Below, in pieces: positions 46,102-59,625 of a DNA stretch of 64,000 bases. This stretch comes from Odontesthes bonariensis (lineage: Eukaryota > Chordata > Actinopteri > Atheriniformes > Atherinopsidae), in the NCBI RefSeq assembly GCF_027942865.1, contig NC_134520.1, positions 4,586,501-4,650,500 on the forward strand, in the 5' to 3' direction. Position numbers and translations under genes: made by a program. Positions within the stretch are counted from its first letter, which is position 1, and each line of letters begins with the position of its first letter. Below the pieces are notes generated by a model that saw only the letters and a program-made list of their open reading frames with translations, was not told the origin of the DNA and did no database searches.

Positions 46102-49063
46102 AAATCTACACATGACATGTCAACAAGCGTATTATCAATCTGTTTTGAGTTCTTATGGCTCCCTTAACATGTTTTGGATTGAAGTTCACGGACAGATTCT
46201 TATCAAAAGATATCGTAACTTCATTTTTTCAATGTTATCAAGGAGTGCCGTCAGCAGTAAAGCAGCTGAGCATTCCTGGACCTGTACAGACTGATCAGTG
46301 TTATCGCTGCACACAGGCCTGGGGAGGTGACAGGACATGGCAAGGTGTGGGCTTCTGACAGGCCCCATGTGAGGAGGGTTATTAGTAATTCAGGTTGACT
46401 GGGGCACGGCTCATGTGACCTGTGTAGGAAGATGACGAGAGCAGGCATGTGAGCATGGAGAGGGGGTCGGCTCACTGTGGTGATTGTTGCCAGGGAAGGC
46501 ATGCACACACACTGGTCCAGTGGCTTGCTGCACCTCTCTGGAGGCGGATAGTTGGTGAAAACAAAAGGCCCTCTTCACTTCAGAGCACAGCTCACTTTCT
46601 AAAACACAAGTCTCAGAAGTGGCTGAATGGCAGAACTGCTGTGACCCCAACAGAAAGGAGCTGCAGGGCTTTATCACAGACGTTTCAGGATGTTGACATA
46701 ACTGAGCATAACTAAATGTTATTTTAAAACATTCCTTTAGACAAGAGATCTGAGAATTGTATTAAATTAATTCTCCATCCGTTCATACATATCTCTGTTT
46801 TCCCCACCTTCCCACCACTCTCACAGATAAGATTTACATAATACCCCCAGTTTGTCACGGTTTATCTAATCTGTCATGCTAAATCATCCACTCTTATGGA
46901 TATGATATATAGTGGAGGAATGATAAGAGGTTTCTTGCAAAGAAAAGTCATTGTTGCAAATGTCTGAAATCAAAGTATTTATAATTTTTCCCAAAGGCAA
47001 CCACAGCTGGATGACAGTGAAGTTGAAATGATTACACTAATTTCAGATCAAACAGATCACTGGTGCTAAAGCCTGTGTCAAATGAGCTATTATGCCTTAA
47101 ATGTTCTTTTATGTAGTTCAGAGATTAGTGCCAGTTTATTGGCATTATTAGCATCTCATTACAACCATCTAGAAATGTTTAAACCGTGAATTTTATTTCT
47201 TCGGGACTTTGAGAATAACTCTGTGCACTTCGAGCAGCAGGCGAGCAGATTAACATTGTTGCACTGATACTTTTAGTTCAACATAGATTGCGAATGCCTC
47301 TTTCAGCACTATCCGTAGATCACAGATGAAACTCTCTTGTGTGTAACCTACCGTGCAGCAAACATTCCCCTTGCAAAAATGTGAGGAAAAGTCTGTTTTG
47401 ACAAGTTTTTGCCTCTTTTGCTTTGACTATTTACAAATGTAATGAGCTTGTTCTCATCTTTCTGGTCCTTGATGGACAATCTTATGGCTTGGGGAATATT
47501 CTCTTTACTGTGAAAGATCTACAAGACCAAGATGCATACATATGGGTGTACTGAGTAATTTACAACTAATGTGTTATCTATCATTTCTTGTCAAAGTTTA
47601 ACTTGGGCTCGGATGATCTTTATCACCATCTTAACTGTTATGTTTCACTATCATTGCCATAGATCATAAGTCATTTGGGCAAAATGTCAGCAGCATGTGC
47701 AAGCAGCTTGCTTATCAACCTCTCGGAGCATGTTTATTTGTTTGCAATTAGATGCATTTATACAAATTTCCTCATGAAGAAGACATGTCATTTCCTTCTT
47801 GCTGGGGCACTGCCCAGCCTCTTAACAGCTGGGATCTTCTGATAAATACACAAAGGTGTCTCTTCGTCTGTTTTCAGTGTCCTCCTGCAGCCTCTGCGTG
47901 GCAGCAGATATTAGAAGGGTGCCTCTCAATCTGCTTTGTGCTCTTCTGGCTCTGACAGACCCACTGTTAGCTACTTAGAAGTTAAGTCTGACATGTCTCG
48001 GGCCCCTTGGGGAACATGCTACCGTGACAACATCATTATCTCTCATTAACTTCACTGTTTGTGAGCTGACTCCTCAGAGAGTTCCATCAATTGGACGTAA
48101 AGGTTCATTAATCATCCTCCTCCCATGCAATAATACGTTTACGTCGCTGTACCGGTGTGTGTGAATGACGGGGACAGTTTGGGACAGCGGAGACACACTC
48201 TGACTTTGGCAAATCTGTGTAATCATGTCAACTTGTTCCACATTCTTCTCAGTACACACTGTCCATTAAAGCATTCATTAAACACAGCTTAGCTCAGCGA
48301 GTGACCAGGAAATCTGATGGAATTAGTCTTAAGCTGTGTTTCCACCACCGCAGATACACCTAACAAACCAAGACGGTTGTTTTTAGCCCACCCTAACCCC
48401 TCCTCCCCCCACCTCCAATTATTTGATGGTAAATGAGAGTAAGAGCAGCCGTGTTTCTACCTCTGACATAATACCACCATTTTCGTACAGAAAGATATCC
48501 AGCGCATTTCATTAGGCAACATACATAAGCACAAGCAAAAATGAACATTTTAATGAAACAAGAGACACCTTATGTGAATCATCTGAAATGTGCTGCAGGA
48601 TACAGCTCACAAGCAAACCTAACAAGACAAAGAACAATTTGTGCTTCAAAATGTCATTTCTATGCTTTAGCATTATGAATAAATTACAAATCACAGCATT
48701 TTAAAATAGAGTATAGCTTAATAAAGCAATTTTTTTATGTTGATAAGTGAAAGATCCTGAAGTTGTCCCAGAACAAGGGATACCATGCAATTTCTAAAAG
48801 AGAATCTTTAAAAAACGTACATGTACTGATCACAGCAGGTCATCGTGAAACGTAATGTTTGATTGTACTGGTGAGTCATTTAAAAAAGCTGAAACGAGGT
48901 GATTAAAACCGTTTTTTTGATATAGCAACCATTACACATTATTTTGCATTTGATATATATAAAAAAAACATGTTGCTGACATCATCGTGGCAAAGCAGTT
49001 GAAAGTGCAGTTCTACAAGTGATTGTGTTGTGCTGTCTGTCTCTATACAGGTCATTTCCCCCT

Positions 49064-49723
49064 TTAGACGTACTCTGAGCGCTTCTTGAGGTTAACATCT
49101 GTACTCATCACCTGGTATCTCCGCTGCAGCACAGGCTGAGGCTCCACCTGTGAGCACAAGCAAGAGGTAACCAGGAGCAGCCCAGCCCCTATGTTGAGGA
49201 ATCCCGCCGCCCAGCCACAGAACAAGGCGTCTCCAAACTCCCATCGAGGTACCACGTCAGGTATGCTATCATCATGGAACTGTATCACTGCTAAATGAGC
49301 CATATATGACACAGGGATCAGACACAGCACTCCAGAAATCATCCCCAGCACCCCTCCTATGATGATTAAAGTTTTCTTAATTCGTTTTCTTCCATGGTCT
49401 TTACAGCTGTGGACCAGGTGAAGTCCAGGTATAGCCACTAGAATTCCCAGGACGCCCACAGCAAGGGAAGTACACATTAGGATGCGGGCCAGCTTGAGGT
49501 CGCTGGATAGGCCCAGCAGGCTGTCATAAGCTCTACACTCCATGCCTCCAATTTCTTGGACCACACAGGTCTCCCACAGGCCCAGCTCGTAGCTTTCCAT
49601 CGCCAGCAGCGTAGTGGACATGGTCAGCCACTGTGGTAAGATGGTGGTGGCTAAGGCGCACAGCCAGGCCCCAATAAAGACCAGCATCCCCAGCAGCTCC
49701 AAGGCGCAGGTGCACGTGTCCAT
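49064..49723 (-). CDS. Claudin-22/24-like, single exon
   Basis: 219-aa tight-junction tetraspan. Real ATG at 49723-49721, stop TAA at 49066-49064. The claudin signature is complete: W32, G48-L49-W50, C53, C63. TM segments: about 10-29, around ILMCTSLAVGVLGILVAIPG, around LIIIGGVLGMISGVLCLIPV, and around FCGWAAGFLNIGAGLLLVTS. The second loop has VPRWEFGDALFCGW, a block shared with CLDN8/17/22/24 types. The C-terminus EYV is a PDZ ligand for ZO proteins. YELGLWETCVVQE...GMEC and PDVVPRWEFG place it nearest CLDN22/24, which in human adjoin WWC2. The orthologue name in fish is uncertain, so no symbol is given. It points away from wwc3 and towards the cldn34-like gene. Confidence 0.88.
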   Translation of the reverse strand: MDTCTCALELLGMLVFIGAWLCALATTILPQWLTMSTTLLAMESYELGLWETCVVQEIGGMECRAYDSLLGLSSDLKLARILMCTSLAVGVLGILVAIPGLHLVHSCKDHGRKRIKKTLIIIGGVLGMISGVLCLIPVSYMAHLAVIQFHDDSIPDVVPRWEFGDALFCGWAAGFLNIGAGLLLVTSCLCSQVEPQPVLQRRYQVMSTDVNLKKRSEYV

Positions 49724-52700
49724 GTTTGGCTCTCCCTCTCAGGCCTCCACGCTTGATGGGAACCACAAGAGTTCTTCTTCTCTGGCTGCGCTTCAGATGG
49801 AGAGGCCTCTTGGTGTCCACTCCAGACAGAGGCTGCTCAAAGCACCTGATAATTAGAGCTGACCACTCTGGCTCAGGACTCGGAGCTCGTTCGCAAACAG
49901 TTCCCACTCAGAGGAGCACACATCTTCTGGTGCAGGAGGGAGAGGGGGCCCGTTTGGCCCTCCCCTTTGTGATCCTCCTGCTCCTGCCGCTGTGCCAATG
50001 GGCAGCAGGGGCAGAAGCAGAGATGGCTACGATTTGAAAAGGCCATTTTGAACGCCTGTTGAACGCTTTTTGAAATTAGAGGCCACATGGGGTGTCATTA
50101 CATGTAGACAGGAAATGAATCCATTTTTTGCTGGAAAATGGACCTCCCTGGTGTCTGTTATGTATTCTCTCTGAGAGACAGCAATGTCAGGGTGTAAACA
50201 AGCAAAGAGTGTGTCCTGTAAACTTAAGAGGCAACTGATTCCAGATGTAAAACACTGAAATAATAATAATAATAATAATACATAGGTTTTATATAGCGCT
50301 TTTCCAAATGCTCAAAGACGCTTTACATAAGGAACAAACAGAAAGCATAGACAAAAAAAAAACAAAAAAAAAACAAACAAAAAAAAAAAAAACAAGACAT
50401 TATAAACAAGAGAAAAACACTGTTACAGACTTTAGGCACATGGGGGGGGGAGAGGAACATTTTATCAGGTGTTGTAGGTGATTTTGAACAGGTGGGTTTT
50501 GAGCTGGCTTTTGAATGAGGGGAGTGTATCGGAGTTCCGGATGGTGGGGGGCAGGGAGTTCCAAAGGGTAGGGGCAGCGATGGAGAACGCTCTGTCCCCA
50601 AGGGTGCGGTACTTGGTCTTGGTGATGGGAGTGAGGAGGTTTGCATCAGAGGAGCGGAGATGTCGAGTGGGGGAGTAGGGGTGGAGGAGGTTTGTGAGGT
50701 ATGGAGGTGCAAGGTTATTGAGGGCTTTGTAGGTGATGAGAAGGATCTTGAAGTTGATTCGCTGTTTTATTGGAAGCCAGTGAAGTTGTTGAAGGATGGG
50801 AGTGATGTGTTCTCTGGAGGGGGAGTGAGTGAGCAGTCGGGCAGCTGAGTTTTGGACATATTGCAGTTTTTGAAGAGCAGAGGAAATGATAAAGCACTCT
50901 ATCACAGGACAGCACAGACATTTATTATCCTTTAAAAAATATCATGGAATGAGATCAAAACCAGGTTCAAAGACAGTGAGGTTTACTGATGATCAGAAGA
51001 CATTTTGTCATGTTCATCAGTTTGGGCTAACTGCTCTTACAGGAAGCCTTTTTGCTGCATGTGACTGAATCTGAAACAACACTGCCACTTATTGTGTGCT
51101 CTCATATGAACGCTGCCAGAGCCTGTGGGAAATAATCGTAGGAGGCTGTAGATCAAAGCTGCGATGTGAAAAAAAATGTTTCCCATTCTAAAACACTGTG
51201 GAAAGTTGTACAAACTGCAAACAAACACACAAACAAAAATGCACAGATAAAAGCCCAGCCTGCCAAACTCCTCCTCCTCCTCTGGAGAAGTGAACACTCA
51301 GCTGACTGCTCTGTTGCCTTGACAAAGGCTCGAATATAACGTGACAGTACTAAACTCTTTTAGAAAAAAAAAAAGTTCACAACTTCAGAAGAAATTCTGC
51401 ACCACGATACAGGTAAAGAGGAGAGAAGAAAACAAAATCCCCTCCTTTGCAAATTCCACTTGCATGTCATGTCTCAATGAATTTTTGTCACAGCACCAGA
51501 AACCTAAAAACTATGAGGAAGTGGGTTTAATGACGGTAGTTGCAGTTCCTGTTGTCACACATAGAGGGAGAAAAACAATCATCCTGGATTTTTTATTTTA
51601 TTGGACAAACACATACACAAAACATGATATCAAAGAAATGTACTGAGATTCAAAGATTGTCCTTTTCTTTTACTTACATCTCATTGTGTCTTTTTACAGA
51701 CTGAACAGTGTGACTAAATCTCACTTGACAGATGGTGTCTCACACAGAACCCTCATCCAGCTGCAGCTGCCTCATAAGGTTTGATTTTTAGGTTGTTTTT
51801 TTTTCTCAGCTGATTTATCTTAGAAGTTTTTCTCCTGTTTCACTTGATCATTTAAACACAACAGAGGTAGTTGTCCAGAATGAAGTTAGACAACATATTT
51901 GGCCAGGTCACATTTTTCACTTTTGCTTCTTCAGAAACACTTGTGTGATTTTAACAGTGTGCTTTTGTGTCATTTTCATGCTGGGATATCTATTTCATTT
52001 CAGCGTTATTTCACCAAAAAACAAAAAATAAATAAACAAGGCAGCCATCTCCCCAAGACTTCTTTTTCACCAACGCAGCCCCCACATCATTACACTACCT
52101 ACTCTGTGCTTCACTTTTGGTGCACTGTGGCATTCTTGGCCAAACATACTGGACCGGATATGAGTATAACTAATATATCCAAACCAATGTGTCATCTGAA
52201 TGTGCTCCCAATGTTCATCAAACATCTGTTCATGTCGTTGTGTAGTGTTCTTCACACCACCCGGGCTGTCACACGAACCCCGGTTTCTATTTATAACACC
52301 TGTGCCAAATCTAAGGCACACATCTGTATTTCTAAAGAATGTGCAAGAAATGCAGTGTGACTTGATTTTAGGTCGATTCCACTGCTGCTCTGATTCATGG
52401 CACCATCACACATTCGTTTAAGCCGGTCGCCTATCTCCCCACATCCCTTGTGTCATCTTTTTGAAGACAATCAGATTGATTTCTTGAAATTCTTTCCCGT
52501 CCAGAGACATGATGCAGACATGCACAACCTCAATGTGCCAAACTGAGAATTATTTTATCACCTTGTTCATGCAATTAGATATAAATCGATTATTTATTTG
52601 TTGATTTGATCATCAAAGAGTTCCAATTTTGGGGACCTGTTCTTGTGCTTGTCAATATTTAAACATGTTAACTTTTGGTGTTGGTGTTTTAAGTAATTAG

Positions 52701-53040
52701 GGAAAAAAAGTGCGGTTATCAGTTGGTGAATACATTGCTTTGTAATATATGTATTTTAAAGAAACGGGTCTGTTTGTATTCTAACTTTGCACATTCAATC
52801 CTGTCTACAACGTTGAAGAGACTGGTCACTGTAAGGCTGGTGTGGAAAATGTTGCTATACCCATGACAGACACCAGGTGTCGCTGTTGTACCACCGGTGC
52901 ACATCCGCACTAAACAACAAGCCGTGAGTTTGTCCGCGTGCCCAGGGGGGAGTTGTTCTTGGATTTAAATTAAATAAACGCGTTTAAATGAACTGTTTTA
53001 GACATTTCCCCAACGTTTTATGATTATGTAATAAGTTATT
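49724..53040. other. Intergenic region between claudin-22/24-like and wwc3
   Basis: Should hold the minus-strand claudin promoter just right of 49723 (not resolved). Contains the truncated LINE 50257-50889. A stretch around 52.06-52.45 kb looks like a very degraded transposon, but I cannot name it. No gene recognised. Confidence 0.6.
50257..50889 (-). mobile_element. 5'-truncated L2/CR1-type LINE
   Basis: The minus-strand frame 50905-50465 encodes the typical RT C-terminal tail: LQKLQYVQNSAARLL, ITPILQQLHWLPIKQRINFK, LLITYKALNNLAPPYL, TLGDRAFSIAAPTLWNSLP and FKSQLKTHLF. The 3' end carries AGCGCTATATAAAACC and a (TTA)n tail (plus strand 50260-50280). TAAAACACT (50248-50256) and TAAAGCACT (50890-50898) may be a one-mismatch target duplication; if so the boundaries are as given. 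Confidence 0.85.
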
Positions 53041-53753
<713 letters not shown>

Positions 53754-54258
53754 TAAGCTAGAGGCCTGGGAGTAGTGGGATTACATACATTCACACAAAG
53801 TTTTGTTGTTTAACAAGACAGTGTACTTCACAAACTACCATAATGTACCAGAGGCGATGCCAGGGCGGCCGGAGGGAGGGTTGGCCACGAAAAGTGAAGA
53901 CGGTGTATGTTTTTTGGGACCTGGGCTGTAAACCTCCCCCGGCCCCTTTAATGTGATACGAGGCTGCGGTGGATAAAGCAGCTACAACCCACGGATCAGC
54001 TGAGATTTGGCAGCACTTGTGGCCTTTCCGACTCTTGAAGAAGCGAACGAGAGATACAGTCACCATTGTCACCTCCCATGCTGCTCATTTGAATGTGTCT
54101 CCATTATGTAGCTTGAAACATGAAGTCTGACAGTGTTTTGACAAGGAATTAGGCAGCAGCTCAGCCTTTCCGGTTTGTTATGTTTCAGAGGAGTTTGGTG
54201 TCACCAGACCAGCAGCCCGTGTTAAGCACAGAGCCATTATTAACCGTGTCAGTCTGGT

Positions 54259-54277
54259 CCCCCCCCCCCCCCCCCCC
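54259..54277. repeat. C19 homopolymer
   Basis: Uninterrupted run of 19 C in wwc3 intron 1, potentially able to form i-motif or G4-type structure on the opposite strand and prone to sequencing error. Confidence 0.9.
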
Positions 54278-55449
54278 AAGATCTGTTTAATCTTCGTGAA
54301 AGAGAAAACGTGATGACTATTTCAACCCTCAATCATTGAAACTCATCAGTAAGCTCACAGATTTATGACTTCCAGTGACCTGAAACATTCCTGGCTAACA
54401 AACCTAAACAGAGAGCTATTGTTATCCAGCTCCCCTTTCCTTTTCACAAAAAGACACCTCCTTGAGACAATTAGTCTGTCGAGAACAGCCCTTAAGTCTA
54501 CTTGTTTGTGTCCCGGTCATCCCAAAGTGACCATTAGCATGTATGTCTTAACAGGGTCCCAGAGGGTTGTGGAGCTGGAGCATAAAACTCCAACTCCCAG
54601 AAACCTTTGTGGAAATATGTGAAGAATGCTAGTTGGGCCACTGGGAAAGCTGCAAGGATGTGCTTTTGTGGGGACTGGGATTTCAGCAGCCCAGAAACGG
54701 GCTCAATCAGGCATTCAAAGCAGACTTTGGGAGATTACTGAGAATTATAACAAGTATTTTAACTCTGGTGTGTTACAAAGGAAAGGAAGAGAATCACACA
54801 AAAAAAGCACTCCAAGTCTGGCACTCGTCCAGTTTGAATTTTAGTCTCCCTGAGTGGGTCGTTTAAAAGCAGAGTATAAGCTGCGGTGTAACTGTGCGGG
54901 GCACCTTCTACACCTGATTTCTTGCCTCTGATTTCAGTAGTGGGAATGCAGTAGCTGCGTGTAATCTAGATAAGAAAAATCTGATTTCCTTGAAGGCCCC
55001 CTCCTCCCTGCAAGTTGATTAACCATTGTTGTGTGGAGCCGATAGCAGTTTCACAAGATCTTCTAGCCGTCAGCGTATGAGGGAGGAGGTTGTACGTTTG
55101 CAGGGCTAAAAGAATGTTTTCTACATTTGTTCTGGTGCTGGCTCAGTGATTTATTGCTTATCTCACCAGAAGAATGTCTTCTGTCACCACCTGATACCGT
55201 CTTTCCAATAAATCACAACACTTTCCAGCACTAAAACGGACCTTCTGCTAACATGCAGCAGCTACAAGAAGGTGTCAGTTTTGTCAGGTGAAGTTTCGTT
55301 TCTCCTGCGAAAAAAAAATCCCGTCCTTTCCATCACCTACACATAAGTTTCAAGTGGAATGGAGCAGCAGTGATAGTGGTTTTGTTACCCCCCTCGGATA
55401 ACAAGACTCAGACAAGTACAATAGAAGGAGAGTTTGAGGGATTGTTGAC

Positions 55450-55508
55450 TTCTGAAGGCTTATAACAACACCTGGATTGTTGCCAGGTGTTGTTATGAGC
55501 TTTCAGAA
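55450..55508 (+). other. 26-bp-stem hairpin, miRNA-like geometry
   Basis: Arm 55450-55475, 7-nt loop ATTGTTG (55476-55482), arm 55483-55508. Pairing is complete over 26 positions with two G-U pairs in the plus-strand RNA. The core is ATAACAACACCTGG / CCAGGTGTTGTTAT. Not a microRNA I recognise. It is shorter than a typical pre-miRNA with its lower stem, so it could also be a small inverted repeat of transposon origin. Confidence 0.5.
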
Positions 55509-58500
55509 TGAGATGCAGTCTCTAACTGAGGATGACTGACTGCAGTACTGTTATCAGATTTCTTAAAGGTGGAATCTGAAAAATGATCCAAATGTAGTCG
55601 GGTGCTGGTGGTGAGTCGAGGCGGCGAGGTATGAGCTGTCACTAAGCTGATGTCTTCACATGTCCACCATTACATTTATATTGATATGAAACAAAATAAT
55701 TGCATCAAACCTGTTAGATTTAACGTTTTGCACATTAGATTTACAAAAAAACTGTCAGCTGTAAATCACTTGTCACCGATCTTCCAAACAAGCTGTTGGA
55801 CGTTATCCTCTCAGGATGTCGACAGTTATTTTGAATCTGAAATGACTCAAACAACCAGTGTGTATGGGAGATTTCCATGTCTGGTGAAGTTTTGTAACAG
55901 ATAGATACTCAGCTGAGATCAAGCTCAATACTTGAGCCTAAATGAGATCTTTCTCAAGCAAACCGGTCGATTCAGGAGTCCGGGTCAAACGCCCGATGCC
56001 TGAGAGACACAAGCGCAGCACAACGTCTTGTGTGAACACTTCTGAGTATCAGCGCAGGTGTTGCCGTCCTGTGATGCTCGTCCAATGCACGTAAGCCTCC
56101 AGCCTGCTGACGTGCAGAGAGTCGCCGGCGAATCCCTAAAACACAAGAGCCATTGAGCTTAACCATAATTGTCAGGGATGATCATGATGTGCGGTAAGAG
56201 AGCATCAGCCAAAGTTCACGTTTGTATTTTCATGCTGGCATGCTGGACATCTGCAGGGCAGGAGAGAAGCAGGAGATGGGGCTGTTTTGGTTAGGTGACA
56301 ACATGTCGTGAAAAATTGGATCGACGTGTGAACGGATATCTGAGCATATAGCTCGCTCTAACATGTAGGTTCTTTGGTTTATCTTAGCCGTTGGGCAGAA
56401 ACCAAACTTTTTTTGGGACAAGCCCAGATTGTTTGAAACGCTGCTCTTTAAAAGCCACAGTGCGTATTGTCTTCAGTGTTGGGGATGCTGCTGTCTTTGA
56501 GGACAGCGGATACCTCGAGCAGCTCGCAGCCATCTCCCACAGATAAGCCCAGCCCTTCTGTGGAGCTTTTTTGCTGCTGTGGAATGAGCGTTATGCTAGG
56601 CATGCCTACACTAATGCCCAGGGGCACTGCTCGCTCGCGGTCCCCCCAGACAAAGCAGCAGAACAGAGGCAGTTCCCACGTGTCCACCTCCTCCTCTCAT
56701 CCTGGGCCCTGTAGGCCTCCTTTATTAGCTCTGTTATGCAACAGTCATGGCCGGCCTGCCGCTCAGCAAAGGGAGGCCTTTATACTTAGTCACAAAGCAC
56801 ACCAAATTCAATTATTCTGGAAAGGGTGAGCTGTGTTTCCAGCTCCGAAAGGTTATTCACATGCACTGAACCCTGCTGTGTTTTTTTTTTGTTTGTTTTT
56901 TGTTTTGCTTTCACCACTGTTTTCATTATGGTGGCTCTTTTTTGTCTTTTGGTGTGTGGGGATGTTAGGAACATGCCATCGCGTGATTGGGGGTCATTTG
57001 GCCCTGTGTTTCCTGTGTTCTTTTTCATGAGTGGACAATATGTTTGTCTTGAGCTTTCAGCCTACTCCATGCTCCGGGAGCTCCCTCCCAGCTGTTAGTG
57101 TTACAAACGTTACCAACCCCTGTGATGTCCAGCTTCCAACCTGACCACTCCACGTTTCTGCTTGATTAACAGCTGTAAGACCCTCACTGACAGCTTGAAT
57201 TCTGCTTTGCACACGTTTGTCATTGTGCCTCCATGCCCGTTCATAACAGCTGCAGTCAGGAACTAGACCTGTAGGTTGAGCGTGTTCTCATTATGTGTAT
57301 ATTGTGAAGAATGCTACCTAAACAGGACGTGCCAGACTCGGCGGACTAACCTCAACCTCGGGGCCACCATTGTTTTTTTTTTTTGTTGTTGTTGTTGTTT
57401 TTTTATTACTTCCACACATCTGCACAGTTCTTATTCCATTGCTTGGTCTTCACTTTTTGTACTTCCCAGCTTTTTTTTTTTCGTCCAATAATCACTACTT
57501 TGCTTTAATTCAGCAGCTTTTTGAGTGCTTTTGTTGAAGCCAGTTATTTTCAAATACAGTAAAAATGTATCAGAATGAATCAGTGACGGCTGCTGACATT
57601 TAAAACAGGGGAAGCCCATATTACGCGTTCAGGGTTGTAGTGGCTCGTGCCATCCAAAAGCAGAAGATAGCAAAGTTAAAAAGAATTAGTTATAACATAG
57701 CTGTGTCTAGTATGACAAGTATGCCCAGCAAATACACAGAAAGAAGGTATAGACTTTGAAAATTCACACAGCAAGGCCAAAATCAAGTATGATCGAATCT
57801 AAGGCCTGTAATTGGCTGGATCTGTGGCTGGATCAGAATCTGTGGAGCATTTTTCCCTGTCATAATGAATACTTAGAGTTTGGTGGTGGTGGTAAGTATT
57901 CTTAAAAAAGGTAACATTTGTGAATGGGCAGCATGAATTCTGGAAAGAAACAACTAAAAGTATTACACAGTGCACCTTTAATGGAAATGGAAACGATGGG
58001 AAATGAGTGAAACTCCGACAGCACTTTCACAGACAACCAGTCTCTTTCGTATCCGCTTTGGGACTGAAGTTCCAGCGTGCTTCTCCCCGCTTAAAAATTC
58101 GGCTGCCACAGAATCTCTCATGATGGACAAACACTAACTCCAATCATCACGACACAGCCCCTCATATTGACACGCCCATGTCTAATCTACCCCCAGAGAC
58201 GCTGGGCAGCCTCGGAAGTGATGAGTTTTTGTCGATTTAGCCAATGATGACCTAGGATTGTAGAAAAAAACTTGACTCTCCCGCCCCCTCCTCGAAGCCG
58301 GGCAGCCCTCGGCTTCATAAGCCTGGCTGCTAGTGGCGGCTTCATAACATGATTTCCTCAGTGAACGGCGGCGATTTCAGAACAAATTACTTCATTAAGC
58401 TACAGGACAACATGTTGTAGTTATGAAAGTAAATGCAGTATTGGGCATATCTTGTGTTTTGTGAATAGCTGTTTTATCTTCAATTTAACATTGAAGATGT

Positions 58501-59049
58501 AGCAATTTCGCCAGAGAATGGGAGAGGCTGTCCGGCTTCCCGTGTTGTCTCTGAATAGCCGCGGCTGGAATGAATATTTATTACATTCAACCGTCATCGA
58601 CCATTTGTTCATACCACAGCACTTAGTTATGGGTTACTCATAGCACATGGGCTGGAAAACATCAAGTGAGTAGTTTGACACATTGGGAAGTGTAACTTGT
58701 TTTGTTTTTTGCTGATAGTCTGACTCACCAGATGTTTTCTTCTGAGGTAAGCCAATTTATGTGCTTCTTATTTTGAGAGGCCTTCTCTTATTCTGCTTCC
58801 TGTGTGTAACAGGTTTTGGTGAAGATTCTGCTTTGAAAGAAAAGCGAGAGATGGGGCTGCTTTGGAACAACTAGCTCTGACTGTGACCTTCATAAATGTT
58901 TTAGTTCCACTAAAACAAGAATCCCTCCAATTCTAATTTCAAGAGGCTTCATCCCTGCATCCTTGGCTTAGTGCCGGCTAAAGTGTTTGTGATTGGTTTG
59001 AAGAATTAAGACCGAGGCAGTGCGTTTTCTTTTTCTCTCCTTGTAGAAG

Positions 59050-59625
59050 GATGTCGCCAGCACCTGGACGGCACAGCTTAGCATGGACTGAAAACAGGAA
59101 AGGGAGGGTTTGGCTCACTTCATAAGTCAAAAAGATGCATCTACCACCTACCAAAAATCACAAAGTACCTTGTAATATTTATTTTTTTGTCAGTTTGAAA
59201 AGTGAGGCGTAGAAACGGCTCACTGTGGCCTCACAGGACATGCCAGAGTATTTTTTTTTCTTTCTTTATTTATTTATTTTTTTGGCACAAAGCACGGTTG
59301 CTTCCTGGAGTCATATTGTTACCATGGAGTTGCTGTCTAGTGGAGACTCCACTCCTATCGCAATTGTCATTTTATATCTTTGATTTTCTACCGACTGCAC
59401 AAACGAGAAATACATTATTTTAATTAGATGGGTGTCTTATTTTTATTTTTGATCTTTGGGCAGGGCCACCTCAGCTCTGTGTCCAGCTTTGTGCTAAGCT
59501 AAGCTAAGCTAACAGGCTGCAGTTGCCTTTTTAACACACAGACATGAGAGAATTGTTCATTTTCTCATCTGACTCAACAATGGCGTTACACATTTATCAA
59601 AGGAACAGTTTAACACACTGAACTA
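59050..59625. mobile_element. Degraded non-autonomous DNA transposon
   Basis: GCTAAGCTAAGCTAACAGGC, CACAGACATGAGAGAATTG, CAGCTTAGCATGGACTGAAA and CTTCCTGGAGTCATATTGTT occur in the same order as in a very common fish MITE-like repeat I recall. Copy is diverged; boundaries are approximate. It may begin as far left as about 58665, where AGTTTGACACATTGGGAAG resembles the opposite end of the same family. Confidence 0.45.

Larger units (their letters stand above)
43819..49063. other. Intergenic region between the convergent claudin genes
   Basis: 5.2 kb with the cldn34-like 3' UTR at its left end. Contains the AT palindrome, a retroelement tail (about 44730-44820) and a degraded Tc1/mariner-like element (about 45188-46101). 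From 46.1 to 49.0 kb I see no gene or recognised repeat. Confidence 0.7.

Noticed and set aside
51899-52360. 153-codon plus-strand frame between the claudin and wwc3
   Set aside because: No family resemblance. Part of the stretch looks like a decayed transposon, so it is not called a gene.
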